Shown piece by piece: positions 7,273-17,700 of a DNA stretch of 64,000 nt. Position numbers and translations under genes: made by a program. Every line of letters starts with the position of its first letter. The stretch's first letter is position 1. Source of the DNA: an uncultured Bacteroidia bacterium (lineage in GTDB: Bacteria; Bacteroidota; Bacteroidia; Bacteroidales; UBA932); assembly GCA_902789395.1 (NCBI GenBank), contig CADANY010000001.1, positions 186,001 through 250,000 of the forward strand, given 5' to 3'. The notes under the pieces are model-generated. The model did not search any database. It was not told where the DNA came from and saw only the letters and a list, made by a program, of their open reading frames with translations.

Positions 7273-9671
7273 CAGAAGATATACTCGATTACGTCCTCTA
7301 TATTCTTGACATAGACAAAGGTAAGACCTTTTACGTAAATATCCTTAATATCTTCGACATCTTTTTTGTTATCTTCCGAAATGACGATAGTGGAAACGCC
7401 CGCCCGCTTTGCAGCAAGGATTTTTTCCTTGATGCCTCCGACAGGAAGGACCCGTCCCCGCAGCGTCATCTCTCCGGTCATCGCGATCCCGCTCTTGAGC
7501 CGCTCGCCCCGCAGGGCGGAAATCATGGAACTGACCATAGTAATACCTGCGGAAGGTCCGTCTTTCGGCACGGCGCCTTCGGGAACATGGACATGGATAT
7601 CCTTGGAGGCGAACTCCTCCGAAGTAATCTTAGCGAGCTGGGGATGGGCCTTGATATATTGATATGCGATCTGGGCGGACTCTTTCATGACATCTCCGAG
7701 ATTGCCGGTCATGGACAAGGCGCCCTTCCCGGCGCTGACGGAGGACTCCACAAACAGAATCTCCCCTCCCATCTCGGTCCATGCCAGACCGGTGACGACA
7801 CCGGGCGCTTCATTCCCCTTCTGCATGTCATGGAAAGCGGTCGGAAGCCCGAGATACTCTTTCAGCATGTCCTTTTTGACAGTGGTGGGGACCGTTTCTC
7901 CCAGAGCGATCTTCTTCGCTGTCACGCGGGCGATCTTTGCGATCTGCTTTTCCAGTCCGCGGACGCCGGATTCATGCGTATAATCCGAAATGATATGCTC
8001 AAGGGCCGTCTTATCGATCTTCAGATCGGATTTTTTCAGTCCATGCTCACCGATCTGCTTCGGGATCAGATAGTTCTTGGCAATCTCCATCTTCTCCTCC
8101 GCCAGGTAGCCGGAGACGTTTATCATCTCCATCCTGTCCCTGAGGGCCGGCTGGATCGTTGACGTTCCATTCGCCGTCGTAATAAACATGACATGCGAGA
8201 GATCATAGTCGATATCGAGGTAGTTGTCGTGGAAGGTCGAATTCTGCTCGGGATCGAGTGCCTCCAGAAGAGCGGAAGACGGGTCACCCTTGAAATCGCT
8301 CGAAAGCTTGTCGATCTCATCGAGGACGATGACGGGATTCGAAGTTCCTGCACGCTGCAATCCGTTCAGAATCCGGCCAGGAAGGGCTCCCACATAGGTT
8401 TTCCTGTGGCCGCGGATTTCCGCCTCGTCGTGCATGCCGCCAAGGGAAATCCGTACATACTTCCGGCCCAGAGCCCGGGCGATTGACTTTCCGAGGCTGG
8501 TCTTGCCGACTCCGGGAGGGCCATAGAGACAGAGGATCGGGGACTTCATGTTTCCCTTCAGTTTCAGGACGGCGAGGTACTCGATAATCCGGTCCTTGAC
8601 CGTATCCAGACCGTAATGGTCTTCGTCCAGCACCTTCTGGGCGTGCTTCATGTCCAGGTTATCTTCGGACATTTCGCCCCAGGGAAGGTCAAGCATGAAC
8701 TGGACATAGTTATACTGGATACTGTAATCCGGAGAACTCGGATTGTATTTTTCGAGGCGGGCCATTTCTTTATCGAAAATAGCCTGGACCTCCTTCGACC
8801 ATTTCTTCTCGGCTGCCCTGGCACGGAGCTTCTGGAAATCTTCCTCCTCGTCCATCCCGAGCTCCTCCTGGATCGTACGGAGCTGGTTGTTGAGATAGTA
8901 TTCCCGCTGCTGCTGATCGATATCGCTCTTGACCTTCTGGTTGATTTCCTGCTTGATCTTAAGCAGCTGGACCTGGGTCTCGAGGACCGAAAGCAGTTTC
9001 ATTCCACGCGCCTGCAGGTCAGCATACTGGAGAAGGTCAACCTTGTCCATGAAATTATCGACATCAACGGTCGTGGCGATAAAGTTGACGAGGAACTGGT
9101 AGTTATCGATGGAGCGCAGGGCAGTTGCCGCCTCTTTCGGGGCGAAAGAGGATGCCTTGACGATGGATCCCGCTTTTTCCTTCAGGCTGTCCATAATCAT
9201 ACGGACCTGACGCTCATCGGTATCCGGCATGAAATCCTCGAGATAATGGACGCGTGCGACAATATAGGGATCAAACTGGATGACAGACTCCCACTGAAGG
9301 CGTTTCAACCCCTGGAGGATGGCGGTAAGGGAACCGTCTGGCATCTCGATCGTTTTGATCACCTTCGCAACCGTCCCGAACGGATAGAGGTCTTTCTCCA
9401 TCGGTTCTTCGACGGAGATATCATTCTGGGGAACGGCTCCCAGGAAACCGTCCCGAGACTCCACATCGCGGATCAGCCGGATTGATTTCTCGCGGCCGAT
9501 GGTCACAGGATAAATCGTCCCAGGGAAAATAACGGCATTGCGAAGGGCAAGGACAGGCAGGGCGTCCGGCAGGGACGCCGGATCGAACTGGACGCCTGTG
9601 TCCCCCTGGACGACCGGCATGATATTGACTTCAACCCCGGCGGGGGTAAAAAAATTCTGAGTATCTTTCAT
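7272..9671 (-). CDS. lon: ATP-dependent protease La
   Basis: 799 residues with all three Lon parts. These are an N-terminal LON substrate-binding domain (LPVLALRNAVIFPGTIYPV), a coiled region near 230-290, an AAA+ module with Walker A GPPGVGKTS and Walker B VIVLDEIDKL, and the C-terminal protease domain with the catalytic serine in KDGPSAGITM and the lysine about 40 residues later in RGRVLPVGGIKEK. It degrades misfolded and regulatory proteins in the cytoplasm. It heads the leftward lon-ung-coaD unit. I see no TAnnTTTG element in its roughly 200-base upstream region, which hints at a promoter other than the vegetative type. Confidence 0.98.
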   Translation of the reverse strand: MKDTQNFFTPAGVEVNIMPVVQGDTGVQFDPASLPDALPVLALRNAVIFPGTIYPVTIGREKSIRLIRDVESRDGFLGAVPQNDISVEEPMEKDLYPFGTVAKVIKTIEMPDGSLTAILQGLKRLQWESVIQFDPYIVARVHYLEDFMPDTDERQVRMIMDSLKEKAGSIVKASSFAPKEAATALRSIDNYQFLVNFIATTVDVDNFMDKVDLLQYADLQARGMKLLSVLETQVQLLKIKQEINQKVKSDIDQQQREYYLNNQLRTIQEELGMDEEEDFQKLRARAAEKKWSKEVQAIFDKEMARLEKYNPSSPDYSIQYNYVQFMLDLPWGEMSEDNLDMKHAQKVLDEDHYGLDTVKDRIIEYLAVLKLKGNMKSPILCLYGPPGVGKTSLGKSIARALGRKYVRISLGGMHDEAEIRGHRKTYVGALPGRILNGLQRAGTSNPVIVLDEIDKLSSDFKGDPSSALLEALDPEQNSTFHDNYLDIDYDLSHVMFITTANGTSTIQPALRDRMEMINVSGYLAEEKMEIAKNYLIPKQIGEHGLKKSDLKIDKTALEHIISDYTHESGVRGLEKQIAKIARVTAKKIALGETVPTTVKKDMLKEYLGLPTAFHDMQKGNEAPGVVTGLAWTEMGGEILFVESSVSAGKGALSMTGNLGDVMKESAQIAYQYIKAHPQLAKITSEEFASKDIHVHVPEGAVPKDGPSAGITMVSSMISALRGERLKSGIAMTGEMTLRGRVLPVGGIKEKILAAKRAGVSTIVISEDNKKDVEDIKDIYVKGLTFVYVKNIEDVIEYIF

Positions 9672-9874
9672 ATCACGTTAAAATCTGTAAGTATCCGGAC
9701 TGACATTTTGGCATGAATCCGGGGAAAAAAGCTCCGGGTTCTATTTATGTCAATCTCCGTGCCAAGAAATATGCAGAGGTTTTTGAATTAAAATTTTGAT
9801 TATAAAAAAAATAAGGCTACTTTTGCATTCCAAACAATGCAGAATCTATATTTTAATTATAAAAAACTAAATTT
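9672..9874. other. Divergent lon/HU intergenic region
   Basis: About 200 bases between divergent starts. It holds the HU promoter (9796-9825) and an imperfect inverted repeat, AATCCGGGG...CTCCGGGTT, near 9717-9740. No ORF or RNA was recognised. The lon side lacks a visible vegetative promoter. Confidence 0.6.
9796..9825 (+). promoter_or_regulatory. Bacteroidota promoter for HU gene
   Basis: TTG at 9796-9798, 19 bases, TACTTTTG at 9818-9825. The start codon is 49 bases downstream, in an AT-rich leader. Confidence 0.8.
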
Positions 9875-10156
9875 ATGACAAAGGCAGAGATCGTAAATGA
9901 AGTTGCAAAAGCAACAGGCATTGAAAAAACACAGGTACAGACAGTTGTAGAGGCTTTTATGGAGACGGTCAAAGACTCTCTCTCTAACGGCAACCCAGTA
10001 TACCTCCGCGGTTTCGGTAGCTTCATTATCAAGCACCGCGCCCAGAAGGCGGCCCGAAACATCACCCAGAAGTCCACGATGGTCATTCCGGCTCATGACA
10101 TTCCCGCTTTCAAACCCGCAAAGGTATTCATCGCTTCTGTAAAAGAAACAAAATAA
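9875..10156 (+). CDS. HU/IHF-family DNA-binding protein
   Basis: 93 residues, the usual HU length. It begins MTKAEIVNEVAKATG (dimerisation helices) and contains the family signature around NPVYLRGFGSFIIKHRAQKAARN, followed by the beta-arm region with a proline (IPAHDIPAFKPAK). It bends and compacts DNA as a homodimer or heterodimer. It has a strong upstream promoter and is followed 19 bases later by the small basic ORF. HU versus IHF cannot be separated by eye. Confidence 0.95.
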   Translation: MTKAEIVNEVAKATGIEKTQVQTVVEAFMETVKDSLSNGNPVYLRGFGSFIIKHRAQKAARNITQKSTMVIPAHDIPAFKPAKVFIASVKETK

Positions 10157-10175
10157 ACCTTTAAATTATTAAGCC

Positions 10176-10265
10176 ATGCCTAGCGGTAAAAAGAGAAAAA
10201 GACATAAAATGGCTACGCACAAACGTAAAAAACGTTTGCGCAAGAACAGACACAAGAAGAAATAA
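10176..10265 (+). CDS. 29-residue basic micro-protein, mS38/AURKAIP1-like
   Basis: ATG 10176 to TAA 10263-10265 encodes 29 residues beginning MPSGKKRKRHKMATHKRKKR and ending LRKNRHKKK. Nineteen of the 29 residues are K, R or H. The pattern KxxKMxxHKxxKRLRKNRxK resembles the C-terminal domain of mitochondrial ribosomal protein mS38 (AURKAIP1/COX24, PF08213), and small Bacteroidota proteins of this kind sit next to HU and ribonuclease G genes. The resemblance is from memory; a ribosomal role is inference. It lies 19 bases after the HU stop, shares its promoter, and is followed by a terminator. Confidence 0.75.
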   Translation: MPSGKKRKRHKMATHKRKKRLRKNRHKKK

Positions 10266-10302
10266 TTTCTTCGTGTCTGCCATTTTAGCAGTCTGCTAAA
10301 AG

Positions 10303-10342
10303 AAAAGGGCTGACCGGAGGTTCCGGGGGCCCTTTTGCTTTT
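10303..10342 (+). terminator. Terminator after the micro-protein gene
   Basis: AAAAGGGC at 10303-10310 pairs with GCCCTTTT at 10329-10336 around a smaller CCGGA/TCCGG hairpin, followed by a T-rich tail. Another perfect 8-bp hairpin (TTTTAGCA/TGCTAAAA, 10283-10301) lies just before it. Some transcription may read on into the ribonuclease G gene. Confidence 0.7.
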
Positions 10343-10352
10343 CGTTCCTTAA

Positions 10353-11933
10353 ATGTTTAATTTCCAGATGGAGTCCGAAAAAACCACGAAAGACCTCGTA
10401 GTTGATGTAACTGCGAACGAAGTACACATCGCCCTGATGGAGAATCACAGGCTGATCGAGTACAACAAGGAGTCCAGCCAGGGAACCCATTTTACGGTAG
10501 GAGACGTCTATCTTGGCAAAGTCAAGAAACTCCTCCCCGCCCTGAATGCTGCCTTTGTGGACATCGGAGACCAAAAGGAGGCTTTTGTCCACTATCTGGA
10601 CTTGGGCCTGTATTTTTACGCGTTCGACCAGTTCGTCCGCCAGAGCAACCAGAACACCAACCTGAAGGACCTCTATTCCAGCATCAAGCTCGGAGATGTC
10701 GTTCCCAAGGAAGGAAAAATCGGAGACTTGCTCAAACCGGGACAGATGGTCATCGTACAGATCGTAAAAGAGCCGATTTCCACCAAAGGGTCACGACTGA
10801 CTGCGGAAATTTCATTGGCAGGACGAAACATTGTACTGCTTCCCTTCGCGGAGAAGGTAAGCATATCCCAGAAGATCGGATCGAAAGAAGAGAAAAAACG
10901 TCTTGAGACGCTTGTCAAGAGCATACTTCCCAAGAATTACGGAGCCATTATCCGGACTGCCGCAGAAGGAAAGAACGCAGCCGTTCTCGTCGGAGAGACC
11001 CAGGCCCTGATTGAAAAATGGGAAAGCTCTTGGAAAAAGATCGCAAACAACAAAGGGATCCAGCTGCTCTTTACAGAGTACAGCAAGACAACAACGGTCC
11101 TGAGGGACCTGTTGAACGACTCCTTCTCGAACATTTACATCAATGACGGGAAGATTTGCGAGGAGGCCAGGAAATACGTTTCCCTGATCTCTCCCGACCA
11201 GGAAAAGATTGTACATCTGTACAACGAGAAGCAGCCCATCTTCGACCATTTCGAGGTCACGCGGCAGCTCAAGAGTTCCTTCGGCAAAGTCGTTCCCATG
11301 AAGCAAGGCGCCTATCTTGTCATCGAATCGACTGAGGCTTTGAATGTGGTTGACGTCAACAGCGGCATCCGTACGAAAACAGCGGACCAGGAGGACAATG
11401 CCTTCGAGGTCAACAAACTCGCCGCGGAAGAGATTGCACGTCAGCTGAGGCTCCGGGACATGGGTGGGATCGTGATCGTTGATTTCATTGATATGGACAA
11501 CAACGAACACAAAAATGCCCTCCATAAATACATGCAGGAGCTGATGGAAAGTGATCGGGCCAAGCATAATGTGCTTCCGCTGACCAAGTTCGGGCTGATG
11601 CAGATCACCCGCCAGCGGATCCGGCCTGCAACGGAAATTGACACGACGGAGACCTGCCCGGTATGCCACGGCACCGGCAAGATATCCTCCAGCGTGGTCA
11701 TTGACGAAGAGATTGAGCGGAAACTTGCCTTCTACGTCAATGAAAAGGGACATAAATCACTGACCCTCAAAACGAGTCCGATCCTTGGAGCTTACCTCAA
11801 AAGGGGCGTATTCAACTCCTACGTCTCGAGGTGGAAGAAAAAGTACAAGTGTAAACTGGAAGTGGTCGAAACGACCGATTTCTCAGTCCTGCAAAATGAA
11901 CTGTTCACTGAAAAAGGAGAGAAGCTCGACTAG
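10353..11933 (+). CDS. rng: Ribonuclease E/G family protein
   Basis: 526 residues. An S1 RNA-binding domain (about 40-130, VYLGKVKKLLPALNAAFVDIG) is followed by the RNase E/G catalytic part: VIESTEALNVVDVNSG with acidic catalytic residues and GGIVIVDFIDMD. The zinc-link cysteines are in CPVCHGTGK near residue 440, as in RNase G/E dimers. Length matches RNase G rather than E, with no long C-terminal scaffold. ATG 10353 is used; a second ATG at 10368 is also possible. It processes rRNA and mRNA. It lies just after the terminator that follows the micro-protein. Confidence 0.95.
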   Translation: MFNFQMESEKTTKDLVVDVTANEVHIALMENHRLIEYNKESSQGTHFTVGDVYLGKVKKLLPALNAAFVDIGDQKEAFVHYLDLGLYFYAFDQFVRQSNQNTNLKDLYSSIKLGDVVPKEGKIGDLLKPGQMVIVQIVKEPISTKGSRLTAEISLAGRNIVLLPFAEKVSISQKIGSKEEKKRLETLVKSILPKNYGAIIRTAAEGKNAAVLVGETQALIEKWESSWKKIANNKGIQLLFTEYSKTTTVLRDLLNDSFSNIYINDGKICEEARKYVSLISPDQEKIVHLYNEKQPIFDHFEVTRQLKSSFGKVVPMKQGAYLVIESTEALNVVDVNSGIRTKTADQEDNAFEVNKLAAEEIARQLRLRDMGGIVIVDFIDMDNNEHKNALHKYMQELMESDRAKHNVLPLTKFGLMQITRQRIRPATEIDTTETCPVCHGTGKISSSVVIDEEIERKLAFYVNEKGHKSLTLKTSPILGAYLKRGVFNSYVSRWKKKYKCKLEVVETTDFSVLQNELFTEKGEKLD

Positions 11934-11948
11934 AGCTTCTCTTTTTTA
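11918..11948 (+). terminator. Intrinsic terminator overlapping the rng stop
   Basis: A perfect 10-bp stem AGAGAAGCTC/GAGCTTCTCT (11918-11927, 11933-11942) with a 5-base loop is followed by a T run. The TAG stop codon lies in the loop and first stem base. Confidence 0.9.
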
Positions 11949-12040
11949 TTCATAACACTGTTCATTTCTTCATTTCCCGAAATCTTCCAGGAATCTTCTC
12001 AAAATCTTCCCGGACAACATCCTATTCCGGAAAGAATAAT

Positions 12041-12847
12041 CTATTTCTGAGGGGTAACGGGCTCAAAACGATATTCTTTTTCCTGATCGGGTTTCCCTTC
12101 GACAGCATTGACAACCCGGAATACACCATTTGTCTTTTTCTGGACATAGGCGACGACTCTGTAGGAGTCACCGGGAGGAATTTTCCCTAACGGCAGTGTC
12201 TTCTCATCCCCTTCCGAAAGAGTTCCGATAGAATCTCCGAGGAAGGTTCCCGTCAATACTTTCCGAAGGACGGCCTCCTGGCTGTAATAAGGGCCGACAC
12301 CGGTCTGCTGGGTGATGATTCCATCCTCAAGAAGCAGGGCTGCAACCATATACTCACCGACTTCTGCCGCCTTGACCTTGAGCACAAGGGAGCCATCTTC
12401 AAGGGTCCATCCGATTCCGCAGGGGGCCGTTCCCTTCAGCACTCCGTCCACATAGGCCGTCATCGGAGCCACCGAAGGATCATACGTCGCCGTCTTCGGA
12501 TCCATGTCGAAAATCAGCGTCGGGAAGGCGGAGACCCGGAATGAATTGACGATGTCATCCGCATCTTTGGAAGAAAATTCATCGGCATAATGGACGGAGA
12601 CGTTGACAATCCGACCCGGACGCAGGGATTTCGCCGTTTCAAGGCATGATGCCATGTTCGGACAGTACTGGCACCAGGTCGCCGTAAAATCGAAGGCAAG
12701 TGTCCGGCGGAAGAAACGTGTTCCCATATCAGCGCTGCCGTCGACGGGATCGGTAACCGGCTCGACAATAGGTTCCGGATCCTCCTTTTGGCCGACACAG
12801 GACCAAAGCGGGAACAGAAGAAATCCTATCAGAAGTATTCGTTTCAT
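12041..12847 (-). CDS. Omp28-related lipoprotein with thioredoxin fold
   Basis: 268 residues. The signal ends in a lipobox (LFPLWSC, cysteine at 17), predicting an outer-membrane lipoprotein. Residues about 45-150 form a thioredoxin-like domain with the active-site-type pair in ATWCQYCPNMA and FPTLIFDMD carrying the expected proline. The C-terminal half (about 150-265) is the beta-rich part seen in Omp28-related proteins (PF11551), including LLLEDGIITQQTG. It is the last gene of the long leftward run and overlaps the DUF6029 gene by 4 bases. A role in thiol redox chemistry at the cell surface is inferred. Confidence 0.85.
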   Translation of the reverse strand: MKRILLIGFLLFPLWSCVGQKEDPEPIVEPVTDPVDGSADMGTRFFRRTLAFDFTATWCQYCPNMASCLETAKSLRPGRIVNVSVHYADEFSSKDADDIVNSFRVSAFPTLIFDMDPKTATYDPSVAPMTAYVDGVLKGTAPCGIGWTLEDGSLVLKVKAAEVGEYMVAALLLEDGIITQQTGVGPYYSQEAVLRKVLTGTFLGDSIGTLSEGDEKTLPLGKIPPGDSYRVVAYVQKKTNGVFRVVNAVEGKPDQEKEYRFEPVTPQK

Positions 12848-14238
12848 CTTCTAAAATTATAGGAAAGGCGGACAATGCCGCCCGTGTATTCCGGCTGCCA
12901 GCGGCATACGCCCCCGGAACAGACAAAACCGGCCCGCTGGTGGCCGTAACTCAGGGCCACCTGAAGGGCATGCAGCGCATAGGTTACCCCGGCTTCATAA
13001 TAATGTTCCCGGGTATCGCCGTGATTATACATGTCACTGATATGGATCGTCCAATGGGGGGCGAACCCTGCTTCCAGCATACCGGCGACCCAGTCTTTCG
13101 TCAATTCCTGCGAGTAGAGATACTGGACCTGCGCCCGGAGGGAATAACGGGCATTGAATTTATAAAGCCCGTCCAGGACAAAAACGTTCTGGGCATTGGT
13201 CGCCTTCCGCTGCCCATGGGAAGGAGAGTTCTCCTGAATACTGACAAAAGCGACCGTCTTGAACTTCCGGTTCCATTTTTTCTCGATATCGATGTTGATA
13301 TCCCGGTAACAGAGACGGCGGGTATCGTGTCCGGAAAGGGCGGAAGGGAGGGCATAGATCATGGACCCGCCGACATGGAATTTCCAGGTTTTATACCGGT
13401 AGAAAAGATCACCCATACCCCCGATTTCTCCGTCCGCAAAGGTAGTATATGGATTCAAGGTCGCAAGCATATAGACCTGTTGCTGGCAGAGCGATGGAAG
13501 ATAGTTCATGCCGGTACGGTCCAGCATCCCCTCGAGACGGCGGACGGTCATGGACGCGGAAAACCCTTTCGCGGCGTAGCCGAGAACGGCCGATTCCGCA
13601 TGTCCCCCCTTTTTCCCTACATACTCGGCAGAGGCGGTGAAGGGCCCCGCACCCCAGGAAAGAGCGAGCATTCCGCTGAGATCAGACACCCCGCCCGCAA
13701 TCTGGTCCACCGCGGCTGCAGATACGGCCACGTTTCCAATCCTGCCCGTCACCTCTCCCCCGGCGATCTGCCGGGAAGCGTAGTGGAGGAACTCCCGAGG
13801 GACCCCGTAAAGGATCTTCCCGGAGAGGCGGTCGTCGGACGTTCGGAATGTCGCCCTCACTCCCCCGACGGAATTGTTCCATCCGAGCGTCCGGTCTTCC
13901 CAACTGCGGAAAATGATCCCGGATCCGAACTGTTCGTAATAGTCCCCTGCCGTCAGGCTCCAGTTCTCCCGCGTCCATGCAAGATACTTTCCGGGAAGCC
14001 CGAATCCTTTGAGATTCATGTCATATCCCAGCATCGGTTCGGGATAATACTCTGCCTGGATTCCGGCCGAGAAACTGCCCTGCATGTAATCCAGCTTAAG
14101 GTAATTGTTCGATCCGTATGAGCCGCCCTTATAGATGGCGGTCTGGGATTCGAGCCCACCGGTAAAAACGCCCTGTGCACGTCCCGGCTGGGAGAGCAGG
14201 AGGGAAAGAATAAAGGATGCCGGCAGGAAAAGTCTCAT
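12844..14238 (-). CDS. Outer-membrane beta-barrel protein, DUF6029-like
   Basis: 464 residues with a signal peptide (MRLFLPASFILSLLLSQPGRAQG). The rest is dense in alternating amphipathic strands with aromatic ends (GLESQTAIYKGG, AGIQAEYYPEPM, YYEQFGSGIIFRSWEDR) and ends in a barrel-type terminal strand GGIVRLSYNFRR. That pattern and the RSWEDRTLGWNNS region recall the DUF6029 proteins found beside Omp28 lipoproteins in Bacteroidota. Function is unknown. It overlaps the downstream Omp28 gene by 4 bases and lies 6 bases after the TlpA-like gene. Confidence 0.75.
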   Translation of the reverse strand: MRLFLPASFILSLLLSQPGRAQGVFTGGLESQTAIYKGGSYGSNNYLKLDYMQGSFSAGIQAEYYPEPMLGYDMNLKGFGLPGKYLAWTRENWSLTAGDYYEQFGSGIIFRSWEDRTLGWNNSVGGVRATFRTSDDRLSGKILYGVPREFLHYASRQIAGGEVTGRIGNVAVSAAAVDQIAGGVSDLSGMLALSWGAGPFTASAEYVGKKGGHAESAVLGYAAKGFSASMTVRRLEGMLDRTGMNYLPSLCQQQVYMLATLNPYTTFADGEIGGMGDLFYRYKTWKFHVGGSMIYALPSALSGHDTRRLCYRDINIDIEKKWNRKFKTVAFVSIQENSPSHGQRKATNAQNVFVLDGLYKFNARYSLRAQVQYLYSQELTKDWVAGMLEAGFAPHWTIHISDMYNHGDTREHYYEAGVTYALHALQVALSYGHQRAGFVCSGGVCRWQPEYTGGIVRLSYNFRR

Positions 14239-14244
14239 GAATCG

Positions 14245-14733
14245 TTACTTCAGTTTCTTGAGTTCTTTAAAGAGAAGTTCCTCGTCGCCCGGAGCATACC
14301 CGACGTGGGTATAGACCAGTTTTCCGTTCTTGTCAAACAGGAAGACGTGAGGCATGGACACGACGTTCATCGCCCGCACATAGGCCCGGTTCGTATCGAA
14401 AGCAAACTGGAAGGAGTCCCATCCCCGTCCTGCCGCCATGGCCTTCGCCCTTGCAAGCGAACGGGCATCGTCGGTATTGACCGCTACGAAACGGAACGGG
14501 ACCGTCTCGTTCCACTCCTCAAACAACTCGCTGACAGCATCCATCTCCTCCAGGCAGTACTTGCAGGTAACGAACCAGAAAGAGACGACATACGGGGTCT
14601 TTCCGTCAACCCAGGAAGCAGGGGTAACTGTTTTTCCGTCCAGGGTCTGAAGTTTAACGGCCGAGGGGTCCTGTGCCCGGAGCATTCCTCCGAGACACAA
14701 GAGCAGGAAAAGGGAGAGAATGAATCGTTTCAT
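14245..14733 (-). CDS. TlpA-like periplasmic thiol-disulfide oxidoreductase
   Basis: 162 residues, signal peptide MKRFILSLFLLLCLGGMLRA, then one thioredoxin-like domain. The active-site pair is in FWFVTCKYCLEEM and the cis-proline is in VVSMPHVFLF. The WxxxC context and the short length fit the TlpA/ResA group. It lies between the M64 peptidase fusion (9 bases upstream) and the DUF6029 protein (6 bases downstream), so it probably serves the disulfides of surface proteins made by the same operon; that link is inference. Confidence 0.88.
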   Translation of the reverse strand: MKRFILSLFLLLCLGGMLRAQDPSAVKLQTLDGKTVTPASWVDGKTPYVVSFWFVTCKYCLEEMDAVSELFEEWNETVPFRFVAVNTDDARSLARAKAMAAGRGWDSFQFAFDTNRAYVRAMNVVSMPHVFLFDKNGKLVYTHVGYAPGDEELLFKELKKLK

Positions 14734-14742
14734 ATAGCCATA

Positions 14743-17700
14743 TTATTTCTTGTCTGCTTCATTGCTGTCCATATAGGTTACTACCGGCGGATGAAGCGGT
14801 GGCAGCACCTCACGGGGAGAGTAAGAAGGAGCGGATGCAGACGCTTTCCGGTTGATGGCATCGTAGGATACGAAGTCTTCGTAATGATACTGCCAGCCCT
14901 TACCGTATGCCAGTTTATGGAGTCGGTACCAGATTGCCTCGCGCGAGGGAGCATTGAATCCGCCTGTGTTGTTCAGCATGATACTCGAACGGCTCGGACG
15001 CCAGACACCGGAGATAAATGTCAATCCGCCCTCATAGACCCCGAGGCCCTCATTACGGTACCTCTCGTCTTTCAGGAAATGCGACCACTTGACCTGTGCC
15101 GGATCGGAGGTGAAATCAACGTTCTTCCACCAGCCATAAGACTCCAGGCTGTGCGTCTCGTTTATCTTTTCCTGCGTCACGGCGCCTTGGGATTCATAGC
15201 CATACTCGTCCGCCAGTTTCGCAAAGCCATGGCCGCCCGCCTCATGATGGACCAGCTGCGCAAGGATCTCGTCAGTCTTTCCCAGCGGGAAGTACGCCAC
15301 CGACGGTCCCTCTCCCCAATCGCCTTGATAGGCAGAGGAATGCGTCATATAACAAGTCCCGGCATAGGCTGTCGTATCCATCGCAACAAGGACCAGAACA
15401 TTGTCCATCCTGTCATTCCCGACCGCTTTCCGGGCGTAGCTCAGACAGGTAGCGTCGTTGCCGCCGACTTTCGTCCCTTCTCCGAACCAGGTTCCGAGCT
15501 TTTGTCCGTTACCCCCATAACCTTTTCTTTCAGACACCACATCAACTTGATATACATTGAAATAGTTCCGGTAACTATGGTAAGGCTCAACGGAGAAGAA
15601 TGCGTTCAACATCTTCCGCATGACGGCACCATACGTTCCGTCCTCAATCTGCTCCTGGATGAAGGCGTCTCCCATCAATACCAGATCAATGCCCTGACCT
15701 TCCGTAGCTTTCTGGAGAGTAACTACTGTCCCGTCTGAATCAACCGCAGGAAGATCATCAACCTTATAACCCTGGAAATAAGGTGCGAAGAATGACCACT
15801 GAGGTGCGTTCCGATAAGCCTCCAGAGACTCTTCCGGAACATGTACCACCAAGTCGTTGCTGAATTTGCCCGAGCCATCCATCAAAGGTCCGCAAGCCGG
15901 GGGTGTAGAAGAGCGGAAATAGACATCCTTCAAGACTCTATTCGGGTTGAAGCAATAATAACTGATTTCTTTCATCGAAGATGAGAGAATCAGGGTCTCA
16001 AGATTGGATGCATAATAGAAAGCGTAACCGTCTGTTTCCATGACGCAATCATTCAGTGTTATCTTTTTCACCCGATCCCCGAACAGGGCCCAGCCGATTT
16101 TCGTCGCGCCAGGTGGGGAAACATACTCTTCAACAGCAGGGGCGACGGCAACGATTTCCCCGTTGATTACAACAGAATGAGCATCGGGGGAAGCATATTT
16201 TCCATAAATAAATGAGAGATTGTCTGCTCCGGCAAAAGGCGCATTCCTTACTCCTTTGATCGATTCCGGCAAGGTTAAGCTAAACAGTGAATCATATCCT
16301 CCGAAGACAGAATCGGAAAGATACAGAACACCTTCAGGAATCACAAAGTCCGAGATTCCCGCTCCGGCGAAGGCGATCAAATAACCTTCCGGATCAACCA
16401 GACACCTTCCGTTATCTTTAATCCAACTGCTATTTCCCCGGAATTCTCTTAAGCAGGGGCAATACTCAAACGTAGACGACCATGCGAGCTGACATGTGGA
16501 AGAAAGGGTAACATATTCCAGATTGGGAAGATAGTTGAAATTATTATATGTAATAAGAGTGAATCCTTCCGGGAAAACTATTCCCTTTACTTTCTCCCTG
16601 CTTCCTCCCGGGTAGACAAAGGAGCCGGTATGGGCAGAAAGCACCCCCTCAGGAATAGTTATAATCTCCTCATTGTCAACAATATGCGCGACAATCTCAT
16701 TATCTATGATAATCGTTTTCCCATCTGCAGTTACATAAGGTCCATAAAAACGAATTAAGTGCGAACAATCCATGAAAGCTTCCAATTCAATCGTCCGGAT
16801 CTGTTCAGGAACAGTAAACTCTTCCAAAAGGACAGCTTGAAAGGCCCACTGTGATATCGATTCCACAGAAGGAGGAAGGTGGATCTCAGTTAACTCACGA
16901 CCTCTAAAAAAACCCACCCCGATATTTCGTATAGGGCCGTCACAAATAATCTTTCCCCACCCATTTTCATATCTGTCAGATATGATTTGAGTTGTATTAC
17001 CATTACCAGAATCAATAAACCATTCATCTACACCCAGTTTCCGACCGGAGCGCGTTTTGTAAAGAATCACATTCTCCGGAAGATCTTCCGGGTCCAATTC
17101 TCCTCCGCTGCACTCAAAGAGTGGGAAAGAACGGAATTGAGAACGTTCGAATACGACATCCTTGTCCGTAGTTCTCTCGACGGTTCCTTCAGTCGTTTTG
17201 ATCTTAAGTGTGAAACCACCCCGATATGTTCCCGGGGGGATAACAAGAAAGAAATCAGTCGGAACATCCTTCGAAAGAAGCACCCCTTCGCATGAGAGCC
17301 GGACCGAAGATGATCCTCCTTCCGCCATCACCGGAACAGGACTTGAGGCATCCTTTATCGATACCGTTGCCTTTCCAGAAACAGAATGCTGAGGATCGTT
17401 GGCAATGAAGGTGATAGACTGGACATTCGTATTTCCTGTCATTGAGACCTTCAGGACTGAACATAAATTCTTGAAATATAGTGTATTGGATTCACTGACC
17501 GCAAGCATCGGGAAAGACCCATCCCCAAATGATCCGGGGACGAATACCTGCTCTCCGGGCAGAGTAAATGTAAGGTCTTTGCCATCATAACTATCCTCCG
17601 AACCATAGGGATAGAAAGCAACATATTTTTTTCCGGCACCAGGACCGGCAAAGGTCGCCTGCCGGCTCTCTCCTTGGGAGACGAAAGCATATCGGCTGGC

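Noticed and set aside
9745..9770. Sigma-54-like site before lon (TGGCACGGAGATTGAC on the minus strand)
   Set aside because: The -24 half fits, but the essential GC of the -12 half is GA here, and no activator site is visible.
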